From positions 210,001-274,000 of the forward strand of contig JBBBDQ010000351.1 in NCBI GenBank assembly GCA_037127315.1: a stretch of DNA of 64,000 nt, read 5' to 3'. Below the pieces are notes generated by a model that did no database searches, had not been told where the DNA came from, and saw only the letters and a program-made list of their open reading frames with translations. The stretch is from Ascarosepion bandense. Taxonomy: Eukaryota > Mollusca > Cephalopoda > Sepiida > Sepiidae. Below are positions 30,711 to 43,769 of this stretch, one piece after another. Made by a program: the position numbers and the translations under genes. How positions within the stretch are numbered: the first letter of the stretch is position 1; every line of letters begins with the position of its first letter.

Positions 30711-33700
30711 TCTGAGATGTTCATCTTATAATGTTTGGTCTATGTGATTCATATTTAGCACTGAATTAAGTGCATTAGCAAATAAATTATGTTGAAAATT
30801 AAATATTTGTTGCATATTCTTCATTAGGTGATGGACTTACTGATGTACATATCTGCAGCTTTGAGAGAGAGAGAAAGAGAGAGAATTATGGTATTTTGAT
30901 GAATAATGTATAATTTTATCACCTTCTGACTTCCTACCTTGCTTATATCATTTTATAATTTCAGGACAATATTAAAAACTGATAGATATTTGAAGAAAAA
31001 AAAAAAAAAAAAAAAAAGAAGCATTTACACAACTAAATTTGTCAAGTCTGTGGAGAAGAAAACGAGAACTATAAACTAGTTTGACTTAATTGTGAAGAGT
31101 CAAAAAACACCAAAATCCAACAAATTATTAACAGTATTCATTATAAAAAAAATATTAATTTGCATCAAAAGCAAACCGAAGTCATAAGACTAATTGTTCA
31201 TTTCTTGTATGAAATCAACAAGTTACAATTAAAGACAAGGAAAGATATAGTTCAAAACTTTATGGCTTTCCAAAGTTAAAGATGACAAGTGGTAATTATA
31301 AATCGTAATTGTATCAGCAATTTAATAATTGGATGATAACTTATCATTTGACAGATTCTATTTTCATAAGAAAATCAAGAAACAAAAGTGACTATCAATG
31401 AGAAGATTTTTGTGCACACAATTTGGTGAAAACATTTAAAGTAAAGAAAGGAAATCTAATAAAGTCAAATAAATTTCCCAATACTAAATTACAAACACTA
31501 AAAGACATTCAGTTTCCAAATTATAAACAAAGTTCTTTTTGTGTTTAAAGGAGAAAAACGAAATACTAATCAAGAAAATTTCTTCAAATTTGTTTTGAGT
31601 GCATTGTTTTTAGTTTTATTTAAATAATGCAATTTAAAAGTTAATCTTTGATTCTTATAAACTTTTTAAATGCTTCTATCATTTCATCAACATAAAACAT
31701 TAGGACGAGAAGTGTCGATTGATAAAATCAGAATTAAATAAAAGACTGATTTGAAGAAAGTTCTTGGTATTACAGATTGTTCGTATGAAAACTACTGACA
31801 TTTGTAACAGAAAAACCAGAGAATATTGGAAAAGCAATGAAAAAAAGCTGTAATCCAGTATTAAATTTCCACTTGATCCAAATTGCTTTGTATTTAAATA
31901 TTTGGTCCAATTTACTGATATAACATGCCAATAAGCATTTAATTCTCCAGTTTTTCTCTTCTGCCTTAGTTTCATAATACAATTATTTTCAACAACCTAT
32001 TTGGAAATGAATCAGTTAAATAAAATGCCTTGAAAATGCAATAAAACTTGTCAGTTCATTCCACTTGATTGATGGATGGTGCTTTTACCATATCAGCCAT
32101 ACAGAATCTACATTCATATGGAAATGTAAAAACATTTAAAAAAGATTTTAAAAAAGTCTATCTTAATATTTCCTATACTGAAGGTAAATGTACAACATTG
32201 TTGCTGATATTTCCCTCTTTACGAAAGTGGATCACTTAGCAATATGAATTTGTTATAGGCATTTCATGATACAAAAATGTGTGCAAATCTTACCAAGTAA
32301 CAAGATAAGGGAGAGCTGTGCACTTGAAATTACGATTTCTCAATATTTTCTGGAATTTTGACAAAAAATCTGTTGCAAGCAGAGAGTAGAGAAGACGACT
32401 TTTGGTGGAAAGGGATTGAGATTTCCAAAAGAATGTTGAGATGGGAAAACAATTTTTTTTTTCTTTTTACACATAGAACTGGGAAGGGTGGGGTAAATAG
32501 GATTTACTTTAATTTTGGTCATTGTATCTTCTACTTCAGAGTTACTCTTATCTAGAACAAATTTATTTGCAAATTTTACTAGTTTTATAGTAATTAAAAT
32601 TTAATTTAATTTTGTGTACTACTGATGCAACATTAACCTCTATATTTTCTTGGAGCAGGATTATGTTTAAGCTGAAAGTAAAGATATTTTTACCCATTTC
32701 TATAGAAACTGAATGCAGTAATACCATTAAAAAATGTATATAGCATGCATTGCCATCAACATACACTCAGTCTAATGAGAGCGCTGTTAAAGTGTGTTAT
32801 TTTTTTAAACTAAATTCATCTATTTCTTCTGCCAAACTTGTCATTAGAGTCAGGAATGGCTTGCAAGGATTCCTAGACATTTATGAATCTGACTCAGTTG
32901 TCAGATTATTGAAATTCATTGATAAAAAATCCCGAAATAATTCACTAATTTTTTACTATATAGAACTACAATCTTACTTGTGCTGTTTCAGCAATGCATA
33001 CTCCTTCTACAGCCAGCTAAATATTATTAGGTTCAGTTGTTTTTGGTCAGCCAGATTTGGTTAGACCATCTGAAAAGGGTTAATTACAATTATTTTTGCT
33101 GCAGCAAAACCATTGTACAAAGATTAAATATAGATATTGTTTTGCAGTTAATATAGTGTAAGATAAAAATCAAGATGTTTAACAAGTGTGTGTGGGGAGA
33201 GGGGAATAAATTTTGCTATGTATACATTAAATATTACCTTCATTTGATTACAGAACAAGAAAGATTTTGATTATTTTATTTGAAATCACCAAATCTCCAA
33301 ACTCATATTTCACAAGATTTTGTTTCTTGAGAATTGCTTACATATCTTTCATTCTCTCTCATGGATTACAAATAATAAAACTTATTCACTTAAATATTAT
33401 TCATTTATAAAAATGGTTATTTTTGTCAAAGAAATATGTAAAATATATGATGTAACCTTCTATTAAAACGTTTACAGACTACTACCTGAAACTATTGCCA
33501 ATAGCGAGAAACTAAAATTCAAAGAATGATATATGATGGGAATTTGCAACAGGTTATTTAATAATTGTCAGTTTGGCTTCATTTTTACTAATTAGATTCA
33601 CCATCTTATTGCTTCCAATCAGTGGACCAGGAGTTTTCCTACCTAATTATAACATGTAAGAGAACTAAAATGGTTACTCAGAACAAAATGAATTCAAGGA

Positions 33701-34083
33701 TAATTTTTATTTTGGCAACATTCTCTCTCAGACGTATACACATATTTTGATACAGAGCCAAAATAAAAAAAAGAAAAGGAAAGGAAAAGGAAACAAGAAA
33801 ATTATGAAAAAGAGAAAATAACTATGATATATGACATATGCACACAAAAAGAGGAGGAACCTCCCCCATGAAAAAAATATAACCTAACACCAACAAATAG
33901 TGCATCAATTAATATTTAACTTAAGATAACAATAATGAGAAAATCTGCAGTCAATTAGTGAAACCTCTCAATAAGTGGACTGAACAATTACAAAAAATGC
34001 TTGTTTACGAAACTCTGGAGTCAAGGTGGTGAATGTAATATCAATCAGCTAAGTGACAAATTTTATATTTGTATTATATATCT
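30711..34083. other. Intronic sequence, nothing recognised
   Basis: About 3.4 kb of AT-rich DNA with a GA-rich tract (30865-30885), an A-run (30994-31017) and ORFs up to 104 codons that show no domain or splice context. No repeat family from elsewhere in the window was recognised here. Confidence 0.4.
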
Positions 34084-34329
34084 GAAATTATTTGTTTGAA
34101 CATTATTTTTGATTGATACTCATATTTAAGTAGATATTCTGTTTATAATCAAACAGTATATATATTTATTTCTACTGGCCTGATTATTTATAAATTTTTT
34201 GTTACAAAAATGTGTCATTTATTGTAAATAATCAGGCCGGTAAAAATAAATATATATACTGTTTGATTATAAACAGAATATCTACTTAAATGCGTGTATT
34301 GATAAAAAATAATGTTCAAACAATTTCAA
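34084..34329. mobile_element. Foldback element, about 107-bp arms
   Basis: The left arm (34084-34190) and right arm (about 34223-34329) are imperfect reverse complements around a loop of about 32 bp. Matched landmarks are GTAGATATTCTGTTTATAAT / ATTATAAACAGAATATCTAC and CTGGCCTGATTATTTA / AAATAATCAGGCCGG. No ORF; consistent with a MITE. Confidence 0.8.
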
Positions 34330-34364
34330 ATTGTTGGTTGTTTATAACCATTTTATTAATCTTC

Positions 34365-34419
<55 letters not shown>
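34365..34419. repeat. (AT)n-(CA)n microsatellite
   Basis: About 12 AT units followed by about 14 CA units. Confidence 0.95.
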
Positions 34420-34421
<2 letters not shown>

Positions 34422-36271
34422 GAAATTTCCATTTTGTTTTTGAATTCTAAATGCTTTATACAAAAAGAAATACAATTACAGGAAAAATTGCTTTGATATC
34501 ACTCTTTAAAATCATTTATTTTGAAACAGACAAAACTAAACACTTATAATTGTTCACTCCTCTCCACCTATTTATTGTAAGATAGAATGCATCAGTTTCA
34601 AAATTTTAAATTGATGTGAGATCACCATCATCTGAATTTTCTTGCATCTTAAACAGAAATAAAAAAAAAAAAAAAGAAAAAAAGTGAAGCAATATTGGTA
34701 CCATATTTAGAACTGAATTACATGTCATTTTTAAAGGCCAAAACTTAGACAGTTTCAAGCACTCATGTTTTGTCTTTTAGATAAATTCTTAATGCCTTTG
34801 TACATTTTAGCAAGAATAATAAAATGAAATGGATTATAAAATGTTCTTAAGTTTTTTTTTCTTTTATTTGGAATTAGATTTTTCTTTTTAATTTTGATTA
34901 CCAAGCTGTATCATCAGATTTAAAATTACAACCTGGCATTAATCTCTCACCACTTGAGAGGAAAAGAAACAGGAAAACTACAAATGGCTTTATATAATCT
35001 GAGATGTTTAGTCTACAGGTAACACTGCTGTTTAATAGTATTTTATCAAAAGGTAGATTCAAATGAAGTAAGATTGTATTAAATGCATGTACATTATTTT
35101 ATAATTTTGAGGGGATAAACTTTGATACAGCAGCTGCTTGTCTCAAGAAATTCTCCTTTGTACCAGGTAACAACTCAACTCCAATTCACATTACAGCAAC
35201 TGTTTATATCTTGATCAAAAAGTCAATGATTAGCTGAGGTGCAGCCAAAAATTTGCATGGCGTTCTCATATATGAACAATAATCACGTGCAAACTTTTTT
35301 TTCTTTTCCAATGTAGGATATATGTGACATGCTGTTAATGGGTTTGACAGGGTTAGTCACCATTTTCTTCGTTATGCTTCCCTTTGATCTCATGATCACA
35401 AATCAGACTAACTAGAGCAGGTGTCTTTACTCTGGTGCTTCATTGCAATGGAACCATTTTCATTACATGTATTGGAGAATAATCTCCTGAGAAGTGATCA
35501 AACATATCTGGAGTTTTCAGAACCTCCGTGTCTCTGGAAGCACCAGATTCATAGAGCTCAATTACCTGGTTAATTTCAGATGACAAATTATTGTTGGAGT
35601 TGCACATTGATGTACCAGAGACTATGAAAAGGCAAAAATGTTTTAAAGTATTTTGGAATCTGGATGAATCTGGATGTATACAGGAAGATGTGTATAGATT
35701 ATACATAAATACTATGCCATTTTATGTGAGGAACATGGGCATCAGCAGTGGCTTTTGAAAACAACCCCCTTGTAGATATTGAGAAATGACTAGATATATA
35801 TAGATGTTTTTATTCCCAAATTTTACAAGTAGCAATATTCAAATTATTGTTTGCATTCATTCATGTAGATATTTAATTTATTTTATAGCAAAAATAAATT
35901 TATTTCATTCTTCAAGACATAAAAAATTATAAACTATTGTATGCCATTGACTGCCATCTCATCAGAAGACATTGTACTTTAATGCCTACAAGTAAAAATG
36001 AAATGAGCCAAATTCATTTTGTCAAAGTAACTGTTTCTCTTTGATTTTTCTTTGTGGTGCCAGTTTTTGCATTTCATTGATATGATTCTTCAGTTCAGAC
36101 ATTTGTTTTGCATAATTTTCAAAACAGAGATACAGATTTAGAGAAAAATTTACTTTCTTTTATACAAAGGTTATGCTTTTACACATTGTGTATTTTCTTG
36201 AGTATAATATAATCGCATGTTTCTGAAGCTAAAAACAGAAAAAATTACATCCTTCAGTAAATACACTTTTT
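34420..36271. other. Intronic sequence with one unrecognised ORF
   Basis: No repeat family was recognised. A minus-strand 88-codon frame (35706-35440) has fairly even composition and no low-complexity bias, but I do not recognise it and see no splice sites around it. Confidence 0.4.
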
Positions 36272-36565
36272 ATTATTTACATTATTTGGACTATTGTTCT
36301 CATCTTGGTTGCCATTTGTATGATGTTTCATCCGTTGTATGCTCCGGCCTTCTTCAGGTGCTAGGAATTTTGAACCAAACTCTTTATTACAATCACTGGG
36401 GTATACCATTCACATTTCTTGTGCAAAGCCTTTTTTGGTAGTCATGAGTTATCTCCAAACTCTTTAAGTTACTTGTTCACCACAGTTGTAGCCTGGTATT
36501 GAACTCACAACTCCTTGAGTCAAGTCAATGAAACTAACCAACATCTATGTCCACTGGGCCATGTT
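36272..36565 (-). mobile_element. SINE-like repeat, third family
   Basis: Read on minus, it starts AACATGGCCCAGTGGACATA (box A-like), then has AGTTGTGAGTTCAATACCAG (box B-like), TAAAGAGTTTGGTTCAAAAT and CTAGCACCTGAAGAAGG. It ends near TGTAAATAAT. The distal half recurs at 50770-50885. Confidence 0.65.
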
Positions 36566-37244
36566 AGAGTTGTTTATGTTTCTTTTTCATATTGTTTTAT
36601 TTTTCTCAAATTGTTTGAAGTTTTCAAACTGGAAAATGGAGGAATATGAAACAACAATCCCACAACATAAAATTATTGCCAGACTTTTCAAGTGGAAAAA
36701 CTAAAGAAAAACTACATAATTTAGACAATAGTTAGGTATTTGTTGTAACATTAATGCCATTAAAATATGACAGATCTTGCGTATTCTCTGTATTAATATA
36801 TTTTTTTTTTATCAATCTTAGTCAATTTCCTGTGTTTGAGACAAAAGACATTCAATTACACTGATGCCTAAACAAATATTGCCAACATTTCAAATACCTT
36901 TTGTACACAATGGTCATCAAAAACCTGCCTACTTTGTGTTTTATTATCCACTGAGTGTATTTGCAATCTTGCCGTTTCAAATAAGTCTTTTTTAAAAATT
37001 TCTGAAAATGTATATGTGACAACCTTTTTTGCTTTTCATCTTGTTCAAAATTTTATGCATAAGAAAATATAAAACTTCAAACAATTAGAAAGTTTTAGAA
37101 AGAATTCAGATTATATTATTTATATCTTCAGTGAATTGATTAGCAGATATTTTTTACCTTTTGTAGGAGGATATTAACATATCACCATGCAAATTCCAAA
37201 ATTTAAAACTTCATTGAGGCTATAAGAGAATACTGGATTGTTAT

Positions 37245-37680
37245 GTGATGTCTGTCCTTTAATATGGCAATGAATGCTGGACAATCTCATCAAAGATGAA
37301 GGAAAGAGTTGAAGCAACCGAAATATGGTTCTAGTGAAAGATGCTGAAGATACCATGGACTGAACATGTGAGCAAATTTTGGAAAGGATGAAAATAAAAA
37401 GGAAACTGATATTAAACATCAAGAAAAGACAGCTAGTGTTTCTCAGATATGTAATGAGAAAGGAAGACTTGGAGAATCTGATACTCACAGGACAGATGGA
37501 GGAAAAGAGAGACAAGGGAAAGCAATGTGTAATATATTTGACATGCTTGAGCAAATGAATGGCAGAGCAGGGTTTTAGAGGGGTAACAAGAGAAAGGGTG
37601 TTAAGAGCTACAAAGGATAGGGAGATGTGGGGTGCATGATCGCCTATGTCCTGTAGAGACACACCACATAGAAGAGACTA
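37245..37680 (+). pseudogene. LINE C-terminal relic, family B
   Basis: Frames read ECWTISSKMKERVEATEIWF, then KMLKIPWTEHVS, MKIKRKLILNIKKRQL, EDLENLILTGQMEEKRDKGK and ELWRAMIA-like words near the end. These belong to the post-RT region of a non-LTR element that differs from the intact LINE. Two more copies of the same family are at 53275-54235 and 62630-63050. Dead: several stops. Confidence 0.65.
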
Positions 37681-37847
37681 TTTACTTCAACATGGCATTT
37701 CTATTCCAAATACAGTAAAAATGCATTAGTGTGTCCCCAAATGAAAAATGTAAATCTATCCCTGCCCTAATCGCATAAGATGTGTATATACATGTGTGCA
37801 CGACTGCCTTTCCAGCAGAAGACAAAGAAAGCTTCTATAAGATCTGG

Positions 37848-38363
37848 GTGAGTGAGTAATTTTTGTTTAACGGCATATCAACCTCTGTGGGTCATTTAAT
37901 GCCAAAAAGATGGGGTTTTAAGGTATTTTTTTAATGTTTGGTTATAGTGAGAAGGTTAATTTAGTCAGAGTTTTAAGGAAAATTTTGTTTTTATTCTTTT
38001 TTTATTTTAGAAAACTGAAAATGTATTCTAGTTTTGTATTTAAAAATGTTTGGTTGAGAAATTTTTTTCCTTCAAAAATGTGTTGTGGTAATAATTTTTT
38101 CTTCAAAAATGTATGTTTTTCTATATAAGAGTTTATTTTTATGTATATATATTTCTATGAAAGCATTTTTATACTTTCATAGTGTTTTGACCCCAGTTTG
38201 GGGGGTTAACTATTTGCCCATAGCTGGGACCCTAACAGGTGCTACCACTCCGGGTTATGGCGAACCTGGTAACAACAGCAATTAAGAGGTGGTTCCATGC
38301 TCCTAACAACCTCCCAATCAAGCCCTTGCTGCTGGATTGCAGTTTACCATCATGCCCAGGACC
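37848..38363 (-). mobile_element. R4 element with 11-bp target duplication
   Basis: The 516-bp element is flanked by perfect direct repeats ATAAGATCTGG (37837-37847 and 38364-38374). The plus-strand left end is GTGAGTGAGTAATTTTTGTT and the right end is CATGCCCAGGACC. It is about 85% similar to 53387-53931, with a GC-rich block at the right end and AT-rich DNA at the left. There is no ORF, poly(A) tail or terminal inverted repeats. I read the sense strand as minus, with the head at the GC-rich end, by analogy with SINEs. Confidence 0.8.
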
Positions 38364-38870
38364 ATAAGATCTGGAAGTGAGTAAAGTTTTCCAATTTTCA
38401 AGTGAACAATGCAAGAATGTCTCCTTTTTTTTTTTTTTTTTTTGCTTTTTACTGCTATGCTTGACAAAATCTTTTCAGATCTTTCTAAGGGCAGATATTA
38501 AATTTGGGACAAACTGATGTTGATGCAATCAAAGTTTTAATACCAAAAGCGAAATGAAGCTAAAGCTTATTCAGGATCTTTTCAGTGATGCTCACATGTT
38601 ACAACCTGTGCAGTTTATCTACGATAGTTTTAACAAACTATCAAAAGTCTTTGGTCTAACAAGCAGCATCACAAAAAAAGTTTCGTTACCGGTCATCACA
38701 TAATTGATCTCTAATCATCAATGGCAATGTATTTAAAACAATTGATGCATTCACATATGTCAGTTCTACTGTCTCTAAAGACACAAAAATGAATCATGAA
38801 ATTTCGTCGAGAATATCCAAGGTGAGTTCAACAATCAGAAACTTTAATACAGGCTGTGGAACACTGATAT

Positions 38871-39055
38871 CTTTTTTTTTTTAATATAAATTCATATCCC
38901 CCCAAGCAAGGCATTTTACTGCCACTGTTTTGCAGGGAGTTACATAGGAGGAAAGTTATGTGAAAGAATGACAAGTTATAGAGGGTGTCAGGGATTGGGT
39001 AAGAGAAGAATGAGAATAGTGATGAGAGTGGAGTGGACGGAGAAGGTTAAAATTG
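38871..39055 (-). mobile_element. LINE 3' UTR copy, heavily 5'-truncated
   Basis: The antisense poly(A) at 38871-38882 is followed by CCCCCCAAGCAAGGCATTTT and ACTGCCACTGTTTTGCAGGG. It then matches the intact LINE's 3' UTR up to the point of truncation. Confidence 0.75.
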
Positions 39056-39170
39056 ACACCCGTAAATACATAGTTATCTCAGTATGACTTGGTCTATTTA
39101 CTGACATTACATAAATTTCAGATGAGTTGTCTTGATGATGTCAGAAGAGATGATTGTATTAGATGCTATA

Positions 39171-39480
39171 TCAGTCAGTTAAGTGCCACACATGACACAC
39201 GCCCGGGCAATCGTGTCTCGAAAGAGACATGACTGACTGGGCAGAAGATTATTCTGCAGTAGGTTGCCATTGCTTTCTGCGGTAGACTGATTGCCGACCA
39301 AGGCTACAGAACCCAATCTGTCCTATTATTTAACCCATAACTGGAGGGAAGAGATGGATTAATACCTTTCCCAAGGGTATTTGCACGTAAGTGAATGCAA
39401 GGAATTTGATTGGAATTCAAACTCAGCTTTCCGATTTCTCGTTCCGAGCCGATATCTACTGCACCACGAAGCACATCCGA
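39171..39480 (-). mobile_element. tRNA-derived SINE with target-site duplication
   Basis: Complete antisense copy of the 10230 family, flanked by AGATGCTATA at 39161-39170 and 39481-39490. Exact ends can be read: tail TCAGTCAGTTAAGTGCC on the left, head CCACGAAGCACATCCGA on the right. Box B is slightly changed. The near-perfect GTCTCGAAAGAGACATGACT hairpin is kept. Confidence 0.9.
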
Positions 39481-40059
39481 AGATGCTATATAATTGGCAT
39501 ACAAAAAAAAAAAAAACCCCCCATTAAACACACAATTGAGATGAACAGGTTATATGCTGAGAATGAATAATCTGAGGGTTTTCAAACTTATTCTAGGGTT
39601 AAATTTTGAATAGTAAATACTGCATGACCAATAAAGTTGTGTAACATTGATCTTAAAACCTGAGAAAATGTAGAAGATCATAAAGTGTGGAAAACTACTT
39701 GTTTCATGAGGTTAGAGTCTTTTGAAAAGAAATGTCAAACTTTGAGCTCATCTTAAGTGGAGGCAGCATTTTAACCTTGAAAGAGCAGATTTTATGTGTC
39801 AATATGAATTTATTGAACGCAGTAAAGCAGGGCTCATCCAGTGTGGAAAGAAGCATTCATAACTCCTCAAAACCTTAACAGGCGTATCAAGTGCAAAAAT
39901 ATTTTTACCAAACACTCATTTGTTGTTATCAATATATTTATTTTATATACTATTGTTCACCCAATACAGAACCCAAGAGCCACTCAAGATAGAGCATTAC
40001 TGAATGAGCTGGTTGTAAGGGCATACAAGGATAAAATAAGTAATGAATATGATGAGGAT

Positions 40060-40290
40060 ATGTAGGGTAGATAACAGTAGAGCCTATGCTTAAAAAGGTT
40101 AAGATTATCAAGATTGCACAATCTAACAGTACTGGAGAATAAACTAAGTAGAATTTCCTCTGTACCAATGTAATACAGGAGGAATGAGGAGTTGATTGTG
40201 TGTGTGGTATGGTGGGTCCTAGTTGCAAAAACTTGGACTGGGTGGACTAAGGAATGTAGCTCATCTAAACATCTATTGGAAACCTCAACA
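40060..40290 (-). pseudogene. LINE C-terminal relic
   Basis: Minus-strand frames give DELHSLVHPVQVFATRTHHT and then STVRLCNLDNLNLFKHRL. These match the DEL.SLVPP....TR.AT and LWN.LP..NL..FK landmarks of Jockey-like LINE C-termini. Family uncertain; broken. Confidence 0.5.
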
Positions 40291-42312
40291 TGGTGTAATG
40301 GTTAGCAAGCTTGTCTGGTTAGAACAAAATCCTCACTAAGAGCCTTGTACTTTTACCTTTGTATCACATCTAAGCTACACTTAGAAATCACAATTTAAAC
40401 ATCTAATATGAAAAAAGTGATTGACAATTAAGTAGCTAGCAATGCTTCATCTGTAAAAAGGAGGTTGAAGGGTAGAAAATTTTATATTATATTTAATCTG
40501 TGTGTGTGTGTCTGTGTGTGTGTGTGATCTAAGCAAGTAAGAACAGCCAAATAAAAAAGAAAGTTAGATTAGGCTTTAGGTTCTAAGTTCTCACTGAAAA
40601 ATGTTCCATGGGGCAATAATTAAAAGTGTTGGTTTGTGAATTTTGTGGCATTGTAATTTTGACTTCAATCTCTGGGTTAGGCCAGTACATATTTGGAAAT
40701 AGAATAAGCAATAACTGAGTAGTAATAAAAATAAGAACTAGGTGAGATATCCATAGATATGGGTAGTAGAACAAAAACAGTTTCAAAAATTAAATAGAGG
40801 GCTCAGTTTGGAATTCCCTGTATGAAGTCTTGAGGGCTCAACGGCTAAAACATTGTGATAACAGCAACAATAGCTAAGGACTTATGTTTATCTTATACAC
40901 ACAAATAGTGTAAATAATGATACCTCTCTATCCCAGGAATTCAGACAAAAAAAAAAAAAAAGAAAGTATCCTTTAAAAGGTTCCCCTATTTTCCATTATT
41001 TACATTAACACTAAAACAGTAATTATTTGCCTATTGAAAAATACAACTGAAAATAAAGAAACAAAAATTATTAACTAATGACAAGCTTAAATTCCCAATT
41101 GTATATTTTGGAATAAAAATCTTTAAAGAGATTTGCCAAGAAAAGGCACCACCCAGTTTCAAAAGATAATAAAGTCAAGAAAGTACAAAGAAAAAAATAA
41201 GTAAAAAAGAAAAAGATTAAAATTCAAAAAATTGGCAAAACACTTAATGAAAGCCTTGGGACAATAAAGAGAGATAAAGATACTAAGCACACCTTGTAGT
41301 ATTAAACATTACTTGTCAACTCAGTTGGTATAAAAGTGTGATTTAGTATTTTTCTTGGAAGCTGTTGCCACTAAGATGCAACAACCATAGAAACTGAATC
41401 GATTTTTTTTTTCCTTCAAGTATATTCTTGATGGATTCCATATCTTCTGCTTCTGACATATATGCTGCCTTGAAGGCAGCAGCCATGTTTCTTGGAGTGT
41501 TAGCATAAATGAAGATGTTCACGATTTTCAACAAAAAAAAATTTCTGCTCTAAGTTCAGTTGCATTAACTTTTTCCAGTAAAAGTTAGATTGGCAAATAT
41601 TTCCTCTTCATTCACAACAATGTAATCAATTGAAGATGAAATACATGAGGATTAGAATTTATTTAGTCAAATGGTGATATTAGCATTATGCAAAGAGCAG
41701 AAACAATTATCAAAGTTGCCAGATACAATTAAAATATGTGACCAATTGCCAGACTCATTTAAAGTATGTGATCAAGCTATCAATTTTTCTTAGAGGGTGA
41801 GGACTGCTGCTTCCTAACTTTACCAATCTATCACCAAATTCCACTTTCCATTACATTTTGCACAAAATAAAATTTCTGGCAACAAGGAAAATAACTATTG
41901 ACAAAACATCAAATTTTGCAAGTTTTTAGTTTAATATAAATTGTGTTTCAGCAAGTTTGAACACTCAATCTCCATGTTGTAGAGATACCTGCACTTTTTC
42001 ACTGAATAAATAGCATAGCACCATGAAAAAATGCCCCAAACTTAATAAAAACATTTTTATCGTCAAAATCTTTTTTTTTTTTTTTTTTTAATCCTTTCTA
42101 GCATGTTCCAAATTTTGGTTTTAAATCTTGATATTTTTTTGGGATCAGCAGTTGATATATTTATAGTGGTTTAGCACTTTTCTGGTGAAAAACATTGATT
42201 TGGAAATTCTTGCAAAAATCTAATAGTTGTTGTATTTTAATGAAACTTTTAGAACTTATTCACAAATTATTGAAATTATTTTAAAAGATTTTTTTTTTTT
42301 AGAAAATCTTGG

Positions 42313-42347
<35 letters not shown>

Positions 42348-43600
42348 CTGTTTTCTTTTAAGAAAAACTTTAAACACCGGTCATATTTCCGTAATAAATT
42401 TATTTCAGTCAATAATTGTTGTTGCCAACAATCACCGACTTCATCAGACGGAAGGCCCTATTCGACTTGTTTCATGTCGTATTACTACGGAATGTGTGTG
42501 TGTGTGTGTGTTTTACCCCACACTTAATTTCATGAAATTTTGATAAATTAAATCATCATTCAAAATTTTGTTTTTATTAGTTAAAAACAGAACTTCTTGG
42601 AGAATGTAAATCATTTTTTTATAAAAAAAGTGCCTCACCTGTCATTTTTTATTTACTTTTTAACAGAAAGTCTTAATAGAAATCAGTCAACACCTTTTAG
42701 CACATGTGATTGACAAGCAATAAGACATATGTAATCACCACTACTGTTGGTTTTAAAAATACATTATTTTAAACTCAAACTAAACAATATTTTTTTCAAA
42801 TTAGATATAATAATGTTTTAAATCAGTTAATATTCCTTAAATAATGTTTCAGAAAAGTATTTTTTTTGGGAATATTTTTAAAACCAGGAATTTGTTTACA
42901 AATGTGCCAAAAGGCATGAAAATGGCTGATTTAAATTATCTTAATGAAAGCAACTAACAAAAATTTGATTCCAACAAATACAATTTCAAATTGAAATACA
43001 CCAAAGTATTTTGCTAAATGGAAATACTAAGTTTAATAATTTAGCTTTCAATTAAAGCTAAAAAGAAAGCTTCAAAAATGCTTTTTCATCAGTAAAACTT
43101 TTTAAACATTAGGTATCAAAAGTTTAGTGGAGATATCATGTGTGTTGTTATAGATATATAGATATATTTCTAAAAAAAAAAAATACAGGATATATAAATT
43201 TCTATATATCAGAATAATGTTAGGCAAATGAATGACAGTGGAAACGATTCTGTGTAACATGTTTCATCTTTTAGAACTTCAGACTAAAACAATGTTTTTG
43301 ATGGGATTATATAAGAGTAGGTAAAAAAATGGCACTAACAAAAATGCAAGCATCACTTATAGTTATACACAGTCAGGAAATGCTGAATATGTTGGAACAG
43401 AAATTTTAAACTTTTAATTTAAAAATGTTTTCTTCCTCTCCAGATGCATTTACACATGTCGTCTGGCCAAGTCCATTTCTTTATGCTTTTGTTTTTATCA
43501 CTTTTATTAAGTTTCTTGCATTATAAGAGATCATCCACAGCAAAGTTGCATCCAGGTTCTTGCATTTCTTGACAGATTTTTTTTATCATTACTGTGTGGG
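40291..43600. other. Intronic sequence, microsatellites only
   Basis: It contains a (GT)n-like tract at 40498-40528, a T-run at 42070-42089, (TA)n at 42313-42344, (GT)n at 42493-42512 and an (ATA)n tract at about 43605-43628. A tRNA-like start (GGTGTAATGGTTAGCAAGC, about 40292) lacks a usable box B. No gene was seen. Confidence 0.4.
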
Positions 43601-43769
43601 ACATAATAATGATAATAATAATAATAATGGATGATACAATTAGTAAGGTAACATGAAGAAAAGAAAGAAAGAAAGAAAAAATATTCAATAATAAAAGAAG
43701 GCAGTAAATACAAACAAGATTTACAGTTAGTAGATTCTGTAGAAAAGCAAAACAGAAGCCAAGAACCAA

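Noticed and set aside
40286..40335. tRNA-like sequence GGTGTAATGGTTAGCAAGC
   Set aside because: The box A is good, but there is no matching box B, no cloverleaf and no family relatives in the window.
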